Source: Ferruginibacter sp.
GTDB taxonomy: Bacteria > Bacteroidota > Bacteroidia > Chitinophagales > Chitinophagaceae
Length of the DNA stretch: 64,000 bases
NCBI GenBank assembly: GCA_019638575.1
Contig: JAHBTN010000016.1
Span: 1 to 64,000, forward strand
Reading direction: 5' to 3'
The position numbers and the translations under genes are program-made. Under the pieces are notes generated by a model that made no database searches, had not been told where the DNA came from, and saw only the letters and a list, made by a program, of their open reading frames with translations. Positions 36,177-43,996 of the stretch are shown here, piece by piece; the stretch's first letter is position 1, and each line of letters opens with the position of its first letter.

Positions 36177-38108
36177 ATGCAAAATAAAAACTCTTATATC
36201 CTCCGTTTCATTTGCAGTTTCATCCTTCTTATTACAGCATTCTTAGTTGCACCAGCACAATGGTACAACCCCGATAAAGTGAATAAGAAAGCCGGCGAAG
36301 TGTATGCCCTTGCTTATGAAGAAGCTATTGCTGCTAATTACAAAGCCGCTTTAAAACATTTGGAAGAAGCCATTAAGCTTGACCCGAAATTTGTAGATGT
36401 GTATTTATCACGTGCAGGCATTTATGCCGAACTGAAAAATTATGAAGCATCTGTTGCTGATTTTGAAAAAGGAATGCAAATGGATTCGGTTTATTCAAAA
36501 ACATACCTGCTGCCCTATTCTATTTCATTGGCCGGTGTGGGAAAATTTCAGGAAGCATTAAATGCCGTAAATGAATTTTTAGCAAACCCAACTTTAAATC
36601 CGCAAAGTATAAAAGCAGGCAATTACCGTAAATCTACTTATAGCTTTGCAGTTGACTACGAAAAAAAACATCCTGCAAAAGATTATGTTTTTAAACCGGT
36701 AAACCTTGGCGACAGTATCAACACAAGCGACCTTGAATATTTTCCATCGCTAACCATCGATGGCAGCAAAATGATTTTTACACGCCGGGTGGCAAGCGAT
36801 GAAGATTTTTATGAAAGTGATTTTATTGACGGTAAATGGAGCAAGGCAAAACCTTTGGGAGGAAAAGTGAACACCAATTTTAATGAAGGCGCACAAAACA
36901 TTTCGCAGGATGGGCAGTTGCTTGTTTTTACCGGTTGTAATTATCCTGAAGGGCAAGGCAGTTGTGATTTATATTTTTCTATTAAAACAAACAATGGCTG
37001 GAGTGAGCCGCAAAATCTTGGCCCCGTTGTTAATACCGATTTTTGGGAATCATCGCCATCTTTATCGCCCGATAAAAGAGACCTGTATTTTGCAAGCAGC
37101 CGTGCTGGTGGTTTTGGTGGCCGTGATATTTGGGTAACACACCGCATGCCTAACGGAAAATGGAGCCGGCCCGAAAACCTGGGAGAAACAGTAAACACAA
37201 GCGGCGATGAAAGCTGTCCTTTTATACACGCCGATAATGAAACACTTTATTTTAACAGCAACGGGCATACCGGGTATGGTATGACGGATTTATTTTTCAG
37301 TAAAAAAATAAATGACAGCAGTTGGGCGCCGGCAGAAAATTTAGGCTATCCAATTAACAACATCGATGACCAGGGCTCGTTAATTGTTGCTGCCGATGGT
37401 AAAACCGCTTATTATGCAAGTGATGGATCCGATACAAGAGGTGGGCTTGATATTTATTCTTTTCAACTGCGTGAAGACATACGGCCTTTGAAAACTTTAT
37501 GGGTAAAAGGAAAAGTGTATGATAAAAAAACTAATGCAGGTTTACCTTCTTCTGTTGAATTAACTAATGTAAAAACTGACAGGATTGTAAGTAAAATACA
37601 AACGGATGAAGACGGTAATTATTTAATAACATTACCTGTTGGAAATGATTATGCATTTAATGTAAACCGGCGTGGCTACCTTTTTTATTCGGATAATTTT
37701 TCAATTACCCCAAATACCGATTCGGTTTTTATAGTAAACATTGCATTGCAACCCATTGAAAAAGGCGCCAGCATTGTTTTAAAAAATATTTTCTTTGAAA
37801 CAGGAAAATTTGATTTGCAAAACGAATCAAAATCTGAACTGGATAAACTGGTTGAATTATTAAACGACAATCCTAATTTAAAAATACAAATTGACGGGCA
37901 TACCGATAATGTAGGGCAGCAAAAAGACAACCTGGAACTTTCTAACAACCGTGCAAAATCGGTTGTTGGATATTTATTAAGTAAAGATATAAACCAACAA
38001 AGACTTAGCTACAAAGGGTTTGGGGCCACAAAACCGGTAGCAGATAATAATACAGAAACCGGAAGAGCACAGAACCGGAGAACAGAACTTTATGTAACCG
38101 GTAATTAG
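36177..38108 (+). CDS. porE: PorE-like outer-membrane/peptidoglycan protein (TPR-PD40-CRD-OmpA)
   Basis: 643 residues. Signal peptide ending VAPAQ (~29). Then TPR repeats (~40-150: AAYKAALKHLEEAIKLDPKFVDVYLSRAGIYAELKNYEASVADFEKG), a WD40-like PD40 beta-propeller (~170-425: LEYFPSLTIDGSKMIFTRR, WESSPSLSPDKRDLYFASSRAGGFGGRDIWV), a carboxypeptidase-regulatory-like fold (~440-520: VKGKVYDKKTNAGLPSSVELTN) and an OmpA C-terminal domain (~530-643: IDGHTDNVG, NRAKSVVGYLL, NRRTEL). This order is that of PorE, a T9SS component that binds peptidoglycan. Paralogues with the same layout exist in this phylum, so orthology is likely but not certain. Confidence 0.82.
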   Translation: MQNKNSYILRFICSFILLITAFLVAPAQWYNPDKVNKKAGEVYALAYEEAIAANYKAALKHLEEAIKLDPKFVDVYLSRAGIYAELKNYEASVADFEKGMQMDSVYSKTYLLPYSISLAGVGKFQEALNAVNEFLANPTLNPQSIKAGNYRKSTYSFAVDYEKKHPAKDYVFKPVNLGDSINTSDLEYFPSLTIDGSKMIFTRRVASDEDFYESDFIDGKWSKAKPLGGKVNTNFNEGAQNISQDGQLLVFTGCNYPEGQGSCDLYFSIKTNNGWSEPQNLGPVVNTDFWESSPSLSPDKRDLYFASSRAGGFGGRDIWVTHRMPNGKWSRPENLGETVNTSGDESCPFIHADNETLYFNSNGHTGYGMTDLFFSKKINDSSWAPAENLGYPINNIDDQGSLIVAADGKTAYYASDGSDTRGGLDIYSFQLREDIRPLKTLWVKGKVYDKKTNAGLPSSVELTNVKTDRIVSKIQTDEDGNYLITLPVGNDYAFNVNRRGYLFYSDNFSITPNTDSVFIVNIALQPIEKGASIVLKNIFFETGKFDLQNESKSELDKLVELLNDNPNLKIQIDGHTDNVGQQKDNLELSNNRAKSVVGYLLSKDINQQRLSYKGFGATKPVADNNTETGRAQNRRTELYVTGN

Positions 38109-38154
38109 ATATTTTTTCTAATATTGTTTTTCAATATCAATCACCGGTTGCTCT

Positions 38155-39255
38155 ATGCATAACGACCTGCTATATCAAATTGCACTAACACTTGTTCCCA
38201 ATATTGGCAATGTACATGCAAAAACATTGATAGATATTTATGGCGATGCCCAATCTGTATTTAAAGCAAAAAGAAAAGAGCTGGAAGCCATAGAAGGAAT
38301 TGGAACAGTACGGGCTAAATCAATAAAAAATTTTACAGAGTTTGAAAGTTCTGAAGAAGAAATAAAATTCATTGAAAAATATAAGATAACGCCGCTGTTT
38401 ATCACCAACAATCATTATCCTAAACGATTATTGAATTGTTACGATTGCCCGGTGTTATTATACTACCGTGGCAATGCCGATTTAAATACAACAAAAATTG
38501 TATCGATGGTTGGCACACGCAATCATTCCGATTATGGTAAAATTGTTTGCGAAAAATTTGTTGAAGGCTTGCAGGCTGAAAATGTTTTAATAGTTAGCGG
38601 CCTTGCTTATGGTATTGACACCATTGCACATAAAACAGCATTAAAAAACAATTTACAAACAGTAGCCGTACTGGCCCATGGGCTCGACAGAATTTATCCT
38701 CATCAAAACAAAACGCTTGCCAGGCAAATTACCGGGCAGGGTGGTTTGCTAACGGATTTTATCAGCAATACCAATCCTGATAAACAGAATTTCCCTAAAC
38801 GAAACCGCATAGTTGCCGGCATGTGCGATGCCATTATTGTTTTTGAAAGCGGGAAAAAAGGCGGTTCATTAATTACTGCAGAATTGGGCAACAGTTATAA
38901 TAAAGATGTATTTGCCGTACCGGGCCGTGTTACTGATAACAAAAGTGAAGGCTGCAACTATCTAATACAAAACAATAAAGCTGCTTTAATAAACACTGCC
39001 GATGATTTTTTACAAATGATGAACTGGAAACAAGTTCAAAAACAACCATCAAAAAAACAAAGAGAATTATTTATTGAACTTTCGCCCGAAGAAAAAATTG
39101 TGGTAGAACTTTTACAACAGCAGGAACATACACATATAGATGAACTGTATTTTAAAAGCGGCCTTAGCAGCAGCACTGCAGCAGCAGCCTTGCTGATGCT
39201 TGAAATGCAAAATATAGTGATAAGTCTGCCGGGAAAAATATACAAACTGGCATAG
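38155..39255 (+). CDS. dprA: DNA-processing protein DprA
   Basis: 366 residues. Loads RecA on incoming single-stranded DNA during natural transformation. N-terminal HhH-like part (~1-65: LVPNIGNVHAKTLIDIYGD, EGIGTVRAKSI), then the Rossmann DprA/Smf core with SGLAYGIDTIAHKTAL, LAHGLDRIYPHQN, PKRNRIVAGMCDAIIVFES and GSLITAELGNSYNKDVFAVPGR. A winged-helix DML1-like tail follows (~310-366). It comes 46 bp after the porE-like gene. Confidence 0.96.
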   Translation: MHNDLLYQIALTLVPNIGNVHAKTLIDIYGDAQSVFKAKRKELEAIEGIGTVRAKSIKNFTEFESSEEEIKFIEKYKITPLFITNNHYPKRLLNCYDCPVLLYYRGNADLNTTKIVSMVGTRNHSDYGKIVCEKFVEGLQAENVLIVSGLAYGIDTIAHKTALKNNLQTVAVLAHGLDRIYPHQNKTLARQITGQGGLLTDFISNTNPDKQNFPKRNRIVAGMCDAIIVFESGKKGGSLITAELGNSYNKDVFAVPGRVTDNKSEGCNYLIQNNKAALINTADDFLQMMNWKQVQKQPSKKQRELFIELSPEEKIVVELLQQQEHTHIDELYFKSGLSSSTAAAALLMLEMQNIVISLPGKIYKLA

Positions 39256-39315
39256 CAGTATCCACATTTTATTATGCGCTGCAATTTTTAATTTTTAATT
39301 TTTAAATCCCTGCCA

Positions 39316-39323
39316 TACCTTTG
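39316..39323 (+). promoter_or_regulatory. -7 box directly before guaB (TACCTTTG)
   Basis: TACCTTTG, an exact TAnnTTTG box identical to those before rpsL, yidC and rplY, ends 3 bp before the guaB ATG at 39327. An A/T-rich -33 region (TTTTTAATTTTT) lies upstream. Transcription would start on or next to the ATG. Confidence 0.55.
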
Positions 39324-39326
39324 CCT

Positions 39327-40820
39327 ATGGCAACAATAAATAACTCCACTGCTAAAAGCAAATCTGCAAAATTTTATGGCGAAGGTTTAACGTTTGATGA
39401 CGTATTGCTTATGCCTGCTTATTCGCAGATATTACCCCGTGAGGTAAACATCAGTACAAAACTTACACAAAACATTACGCTTAATGTTCCATTGCTTAGC
39501 GCTGCTATGGACACTGTTACAGAAGCTGCGCTTGCTATAGCGCTTGCCCGTGAAGGCGGACTTGGCATACTGCATAAGAATATGAGTATTGAACAGCAGG
39601 CCGACCAGGTGCGTAAAGTGAAACGAAGCGAAAGCGGAATGATCATTGACCCGGTAACGCTTCACCCCAATGCTACCATTGGCGAAGCTTTACGCATAAT
39701 GAAAGAAAATAAAATTGGAGGTATTCCTATTGTAGATGCCAATCATAAATTAGTTGGCATACTCACCAATCGTGATCTTAGGTTTGAAACAAGTTATAAG
39801 GAAAAAGTGAGCTCCATCATGACGAAAGAGAAACTTATAACTGCACCCGAAGGAACCGATTTAAAAAAAGCAGAGCTCATCTTTAAAAAAAATAAAGTAG
39901 AAAAATTACCGGTGGTGGATAAGAGCGGTAAACTGATTGGCCTTATCACGTTCAGCGATATTTTAAAACTAAAATCGTACCCGCATGCTGTAAAAGATTC
40001 TTTTGGCAGGTTGCTGGTAGGTGCAGGTGTTGGTATCACCGGCGATATTTTACAAAGAGTGGAGGCCTTATACAAGGTTGGTGTGGATGTGATTTGTTTA
40101 GATAGCGCACATGGCCATACCAAAGGTGTGATGGATGCTCTTAAAAAAATTAAGAAAACATATAAATACCTGCAGGTGATAGCAGGTAATGTAGGTACCG
40201 GTGCAGGCGCCAAAGCCCTTGCAGAAGCAGGCGCCGATGCAGTGAAAGTAGGCATTGGCCCCGGCTCTATTTGTACCACAAGGATAGTTGCAGGAACAGG
40301 TGTACCTCAAATTACTGCTGTAATGGAAGCTGCCGCAGCATTAAAAAATAAAAATATCGGCATTATCAGCGATGGTGGTATAAGATATACAGGCGATATG
40401 GTTAAAGCACTTGCTGCAGGCGCCAGTTGTGTTATGATGGGAAATGTTTTTGCAGGCACCGAAGAAAGCCCCGGCGAAACAATCATTTATGAAGGCCGTA
40501 AATTTAAACAATACAGGGGCATGGGTTCGTTGGGCGCTATGGCACAGGGTAGCAGCGACAGGTATTTCCAGGATGTGGAAGATGATGTGAAAAAATTTGT
40601 ACCCGAAGGTATTGAAGGCCGTGTGGCATTTAAAGGTTATTTACGGGAAGTGGTACACCAGTTTACGGGAGGCTTACGGGCAGGCATGGGTTATTGTGGC
40701 GCCAAAGATATTGCCGAATTACAGAAAGCTGTTTTTGTAAAAATAACCAATGCCGGAATTAAAGAAAGCCATGCACATGATATTGCTATAACTAAGGAAG
40801 CGCCCAATTACAGCCGGTAA
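39327..40820 (+). CDS. guaB: Inosine-5'-monophosphate dehydrogenase
   Basis: 497 residues from ATG 39327 ([12 protein letters not shown]); an in-frame TTG two codons upstream overlaps the promoter box and is rejected. NAD-dependent oxidation of IMP to XMP, the committed step of GTP synthesis. Catalytic Cys316 in [15 protein letters not shown]. Two CBS domains interrupt the barrel (~105-220: [53 protein letters not shown]). Flap region [14 protein letters not shown] present. Monocistronic or first of a unit with the DUF4105 gene (28 bp). Confidence 0.97.
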   Translation: MATINNSTAKSKSAKFYGEGLTFDDVLLMPAYSQILPREVNISTKLTQNITLNVPLLSAAMDTVTEAALAIALAREGGLGILHKNMSIEQQADQVRKVKRSESGMIIDPVTLHPNATIGEALRIMKENKIGGIPIVDANHKLVGILTNRDLRFETSYKEKVSSIMTKEKLITAPEGTDLKKAELIFKKNKVEKLPVVDKSGKLIGLITFSDILKLKSYPHAVKDSFGRLLVGAGVGITGDILQRVEALYKVGVDVICLDSAHGHTKGVMDALKKIKKTYKYLQVIAGNVGTGAGAKALAEAGADAVKVGIGPGSICTTRIVAGTGVPQITAVMEAAAALKNKNIGIISDGGIRYTGDMVKALAAGASCVMMGNVFAGTEESPGETIIYEGRKFKQYRGMGSLGAMAQGSSDRYFQDVEDDVKKFVPEGIEGRVAFKGYLREVVHQFTGGLRAGMGYCGAKDIAELQKAVFVKITNAGIKESHAHDIAITKEAPNYSR

Positions 40821-40848
40821 AAAATAAAAAAGAATAGTTTAAAAAATC

Positions 40849-42000
40849 ATGATGGCTAGTTTAAAAAAAACATTCCTGTTTTTACTTTTTGCTTTTTGTT
40901 TTTTACTTACTACAAATGCTCAAGACAGTTCACGCCTGCGCATTTCGCTGCTTACCTGCACCCCGGGAGAAGAATTGTACTCCACCTTTGGGCACAGTGC
41001 TTTTAGGGTAATTGACAGCAACAGCGTTACCGATATAGTGTACAACTACGGCACTTTTAATTTTGATGATGATGGCTTCTATTTAAAATTTGTAAGGGGT
41101 AAACTTCTTTACTATGTATCAACTGAATATTTTTCAGACTTTAAAGAATTATACCAAAGCACCAACCGGGGGATTACCGAGCAGGTTTTAAACTTATCGG
41201 GCAGCGAAAAAATCAATATCCGTAATTTCTTAAATAATAATACCAGGGACGAAAATAAATTTTATAAATACGATTTCTTTTTCGACAACTGTACCACAAG
41301 GTTGAGGGATATCCTTAAAAAACAACATGACTCTACTTTTACCCGGCAACCTGTAATGCCCGCCGGCAGCAGGTTCAGGCAGGCCATTCACCAATACCTT
41401 GATAAGAATAATAAGTATTGGAGCAAACTTGGAATAGATATCCTGCTTGGCGCTCCCTGTGATGCCGTAATGACTGCAGAACAAATGCAGTTTTTGCCCG
41501 ATAACCTAATGAAAAGTCTGGATAGCAGTAAACATCACGATATCATATCCTCACAAAAATTATACAACATAACTGCTGACAAAAACGGCAAATCCATCTT
41601 TACTCCTTTTATTGTTTTTGCACTTTTATTAATCTTCATTCTTTTCATTGGCCAGTCAAAAAATAAATTTGCCCGTGCATTTCTGCAAGGGTTTGATGGG
41701 TTGTTATTTTTTATTACCGGGGTTTTAGGTTGTATTTTAATTTTTATGTGGGTGGGTACCGATCATCAAATGTGCAAAAACAATTTTAATTTGTTATGGG
41801 CATGGCCCACACATGCCATCATGGCTTTTTTTGTAAACAGTAAAACTAACCTGGCAAAAAAATATTTTAAATTTACTACTGTACTGTTAATGGCTGTTTT
41901 AATCAGTTGGTTTTTTTTACCACAGCAGATGAACAACGCCTTGCTACCGGTTGTTTTATTACTGATATACAGGGCTGCAAAAAAATCTATTGCTGTATAG
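40849..42000 (+). CDS. DUF4105 membrane protein, possible permuted papain-like hydrolase
   Basis: 383 residues. Signal peptide/first membrane segment (~8-25, ends TTNAQ). Residues ~30-210 form the DUF4105 domain with FGHSAFRV (His49) and FFDNCTTRLRD (Cys148). His before Cys fits the circularly permuted NlpC/P60-LRAT-like papain fold (inference). The C-terminal ~130 residues contain about four to five membrane helices (~250-383). The hydrolase part should face the periplasm. Substrate unknown; cell wall or lipid are options. 28 bp after guaB. Confidence 0.82.
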   Translation: MMASLKKTFLFLLFAFCFLLTTNAQDSSRLRISLLTCTPGEELYSTFGHSAFRVIDSNSVTDIVYNYGTFNFDDDGFYLKFVRGKLLYYVSTEYFSDFKELYQSTNRGITEQVLNLSGSEKINIRNFLNNNTRDENKFYKYDFFFDNCTTRLRDILKKQHDSTFTRQPVMPAGSRFRQAIHQYLDKNNKYWSKLGIDILLGAPCDAVMTAEQMQFLPDNLMKSLDSSKHHDIISSQKLYNITADKNGKSIFTPFIVFALLLIFILFIGQSKNKFARAFLQGFDGLLFFITGVLGCILIFMWVGTDHQMCKNNFNLLWAWPTHAIMAFFVNSKTNLAKKYFKFTTVLLMAVLISWFFLPQQMNNALLPVVLLLIYRAAKKSIAV

Positions 42001-42041
42001 CCTTACCACCTGTTTGTAAAAATTAAAATGCAATAACAAAG

Positions 42042-42827
42042 TTGGAAATTAAAAACATCAGCTACGGAGGTTCAAAAATTTTTTACCGCAGCATTGGTAA
42101 AGGCAGGCCTGTTGTATTCATCCATGGCTTTGCCGAACACGGCGATATTTGGAAAAACCAAATTGAATTTTTAAAAGACAACAACCACCTCATCATTCCC
42201 GATTTGCCGGGCAGCGGAAAATCGCAAATGATAAATGATATGTGCATTGAAGGCATGGCCGCAACCATCAATGCCATTTTAGATGAAGAAAAAATTGAAC
42301 AATGCACAATGCTTGGCCACAGCATGGGAGGATATATTACACTTGCATTTGCTCAAAAAAATGAACAGCGTTTAACTTCTTTAGGATTAATACATTCAAC
42401 TGCCTTTGCCGATAGCGAAGAAAAAAAAGCTAACCGTTTAAAATCTATTGAGTTTGTAAAAAAGAATGGCGCTTTTGAATTTTTAAAAGCGGTTATTACC
42501 GATTTATTTACCGAAGCATGGTATGCTAATAACAGCAATTTTGTAAATGAACTTATAGAAAAAAGCAGGGGCTTTGCAGATGAAGCAATCATTGCCTATT
42601 ATGAAGCCATGATTAACCGGGCAGATAAAACATCTATACTTAAAAACAGCAACAAGTCTGTACTTTTTATTATTGGACAACATGATAAAGCAGTGCCATT
42701 TACACATAGCTTGCAACAATGCCACTTGCCATCACAATCAACTGTTGTTATTTTACGCAACAGCGCTCACATGGGTATGTGGGAGGAGGCGGAGAAACTT
42801 AATAATGCATTGTTGGATTTTTGTTAG
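42042..42827 (+). CDS. Alpha/beta-fold hydrolase
   Basis: 261 residues starting at TTG 42042 (MEIKNISYGGSKIFYRSIGKG); the first in-frame ATG lies after the oxyanion and core strands and would destroy the fold, so a TTG start is inferred. Complete triad: Ser94 in GHSMGG, Asp215 in IIGQHDKAVP, His243 in NSAHMG. Oxyanion motif IHGF at 27-30. Cytoplasmic esterase-like enzyme of unknown substrate. Followed directly by a G/T-rich tract and the REP array. Confidence 0.88.
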   Translation: MEIKNISYGGSKIFYRSIGKGRPVVFIHGFAEHGDIWKNQIEFLKDNNHLIIPDLPGSGKSQMINDMCIEGMAATINAILDEEKIEQCTMLGHSMGGYITLAFAQKNEQRLTSLGLIHSTAFADSEEKKANRLKSIEFVKKNGAFEFLKAVITDLFTEAWYANNSNFVNELIEKSRGFADEAIIAYYEAMINRADKTSILKNSNKSVLFIIGQHDKAVPFTHSLQQCHLPSQSTVVILRNSAHMGMWEEAEKLNNALLDFC

Positions 42828-42868
42828 GGGAAAAAGTTGGGGGTTGGTGGTTGTTGGTTGTTGGTGGA

Positions 42869-42895
42869 GCCGTTGTTGGTAGCCTGACCAACAAC
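42869..42895 (+). repeat. REP-like palindrome copy 1
   Basis: GCC then inverted 9-mers GTTGTTGGT / ACCAACAAC with 6-nt loop AGCCTG. Preceded by GGTGGA as in copy 2. Confidence 0.85.
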
Positions 42896-42943
42896 ATCGC
42901 ACAATGATAGATGTATAAATATTTACCCGATAAACTTGGTGGA

Positions 42944-42970
42944 GCCGTTGTTGGTTGCCTGACCAACAAC
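42944..42970 (+). repeat. REP-like palindrome copy 2
   Basis: GCC then GTTGTTGGT / ACCAACAAC with loop TGCCTG. Same orientation as copies 1 and 3. Confidence 0.85.
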
Positions 42971-43061
42971 ATTGCATATTGATACATGTATAAATATTTA
43001 ACCAATAAACAACAGTAAACATAACTTTCAATTTTTAATCCCTGAAATGGGTAAGCTCACT

Positions 43062-43088
43062 GCCGTTGTTGGTCGCCTGACCAACAAC
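43062..43088 (+). repeat. REP-like palindrome copy 3
   Basis: GCC then GTTGTTGGT / ACCAACAAC with loop CGCCTG. It is the unit nearest to the 3' end of the RAYT gene. Confidence 0.85.
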
Positions 43089-43152
43089 ATTGCATAATGA
43101 TACATGTATAAATATTTAATCGATAAACAACATTCAGCATAACTTTCAATTT

Positions 43153-43680
43153 TCAATCCCTGAAATGGGTAAGCATATTGAAACTTCCCTCCATACCGCC
43201 TGTTTCATAAAACAATACACTACTGTAATAATAATCTTCGGGGTGTAGGCATAAATTCCACTTAGGTTGTAATGGGTTATTATGGATATAATCGAGCTTT
43301 TGCAAAAATACCTGTTCTGTATATAACTCTATACTTAATGAATTCCTTTCCCATACTTGTTGTTTCCTGTCGGCAGCTTTAACTTGCAATAAACTTAACA
43401 TCGGGTCATTATTCATAAACATAAATTTGAGAATGCTACGGGCTGTAAATTTCATAAAGTCTCTTTGAAAATCTGCTTTATTCACTCCATCACTTATTTT
43501 CCATATTGCGTGAAAATGATTGGGCATTATTACAAATGCATTTACAACCAATTGCTGATTATGTACCCTGTGTTGTATAGCTTCAATTAAAATCTGTTTA
43601 TGTATTTCCTTATTTAAAACAGGTAACCAATTTAAGTTGGTTGCAGTAAAAAATTCAGTATGATGTTGAATGAGATTCAT
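43153..43680 (-). CDS. REP-associated tyrosine transposase (RAYT, Y1/HUH)
   Basis: 175 residues from ATG 43680 (MNLIQHHTEFF). The frame stays open a further 64 codons upstream, but that part is translated REP repeat (Cys/Arg/Trp-rich) and is excluded. HUH motif H55-F-H57 in MPNHFHAIW and the catalytic Tyr131 in LDYIHNNPLQPKW define a Y1 transposase of the IS200/RAYT group. RAYTs nick and move single-stranded REP hairpins, and this gene is flanked by such hairpins on both sides, in opposite orientation. All catalytic residues are present, so it may be active. Mobilised partners elsewhere are not visible here. Confidence 0.92.
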   Translation of the reverse strand: MNLIQHHTEFFTATNLNWLPVLNKEIHKQILIEAIQHRVHNQQLVVNAFVIMPNHFHAIWKISDGVNKADFQRDFMKFTARSILKFMFMNNDPMLSLLQVKAADRKQQVWERNSLSIELYTEQVFLQKLDYIHNNPLQPKWNLCLHPEDYYYSSVLFYETGGMEGSFNMLTHFRD

Positions 43681-43708
43681 TGAATCAAAAGTATAAAATA
43701 CACTTTGC

Positions 43709-43738
43709 TTGATGGTTGATAGCGGCAATATATATTTG
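43709..43738 (+). promoter_or_regulatory. Candidate promoter reading toward the PKD gene
   Basis: TTG (43709-43711), a 19-bp spacer, then TATATTTG (43731-43738) fit the Bacteroidota -33/-7 pattern. The transcript would run through the REP-like hairpins into the 43997 gene, with a leader of about 250 nt. Confidence 0.4.
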
Positions 43739-43751
43739 TAGCCAATATGTT

Positions 43752-43820
43752 GTTGTTGGTCAGACGACCAACAACGGCAGAGCGACCAACAACGGCATGG
43801 CGACAAACAACAGCAGTGAG
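43752..43820 (-). repeat. REP-like palindrome copy 4 plus tandem 18-bp half-units
   Basis: GTTGTTGGT / ACCAACAAC with loop CAGACG (43752-43775) followed by GGC. The right arm is repeated three times with an 18-bp period: 43767-43784, 43785-43802, 43803-43820. The third copy has diverged (ACAAACAAC). Orientation is opposite to copies 1-3. Confidence 0.85.
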
Positions 43821-43876
43821 AATAAATTGATGTTTGTTGGTTGGCGGTTAGCACTGTTTCCATTGCATACAAGGAT

Positions 43877-43903
43877 GTTGTTGGTCAGGCGACCAACAAC
43901 GGC
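43877..43903 (-). repeat. REP-like palindrome copy 5
   Basis: GTTGTTGGT / ACCAACAAC with loop CAGGCG, then GGC: the exact reverse complement of the consensus seen in copy 3 (GCC...CGCCTG...). Confidence 0.85.
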
Positions 43904-43996
43904 TGGGCGAAAAATAAATTATTTTCTTTTAACAGGGCAGATTGCAAAAAAGGCAGCGTTTTACATTATTTTTAGGTCTTAATTGCTTTTAAACCT

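Larger units (their letters stand above)
42828..43152. repeat. REP-like repeat array downstream of the RAYT gene
   Basis: 325 bp without a gene. It starts with a G/T-only tract (42837-42867), then holds three copies of a palindrome of the form GCC-GTTGTTGGT-nGCCTG-ACCAACAAC (arms at 42872-42895, 42947-42970, 43065-43088). Each is followed by a conserved A/T-rich segment of about 40 bp containing GATGTATAAATATTTA or CATGTATAAATATTTA. Copies two and three form a tandem repeat of about 118 bp that also carries a copy of the end of the RAYT gene (see findings). Confidence 0.85.
43681..43996. repeat. REP-like repeats between the RAYT and the PKD protein gene
   Basis: 316 bp. Contains a candidate plus-strand promoter (43709-43738), an inverted-orientation palindrome at 43752-43775, two further 18-bp tandem half-units at 43785-43820, and a second palindrome at 43877-43900. 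No gene is supported; the open frame on the minus strand through the repeats is an artefact of their 18-bp period. Confidence 0.8.

Noticed and set aside
39794-40279. Minus-strand frame of 161 codons inside guaB
   Set aside because: Antisense to the conserved CBS and barrel region of guaB; Pro/Thr-rich composition is typical of a shadow frame.
42869-43088. CRISPR-like regularly spaced short repeats
   Set aside because: Spacings are unequal (75 and 118 bp), the spacers are themselves similar, and no cas gene is present. The pattern fits REP palindromes.
43681-43872. 64-codon N-terminal extension of the RAYT frame rich in Cys, Arg and Trp
   Set aside because: It is translation of the 18-bp REP half-units; the frame stays open only because the period is a multiple of three. 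A normal Y1 transposase start exists at 43680.
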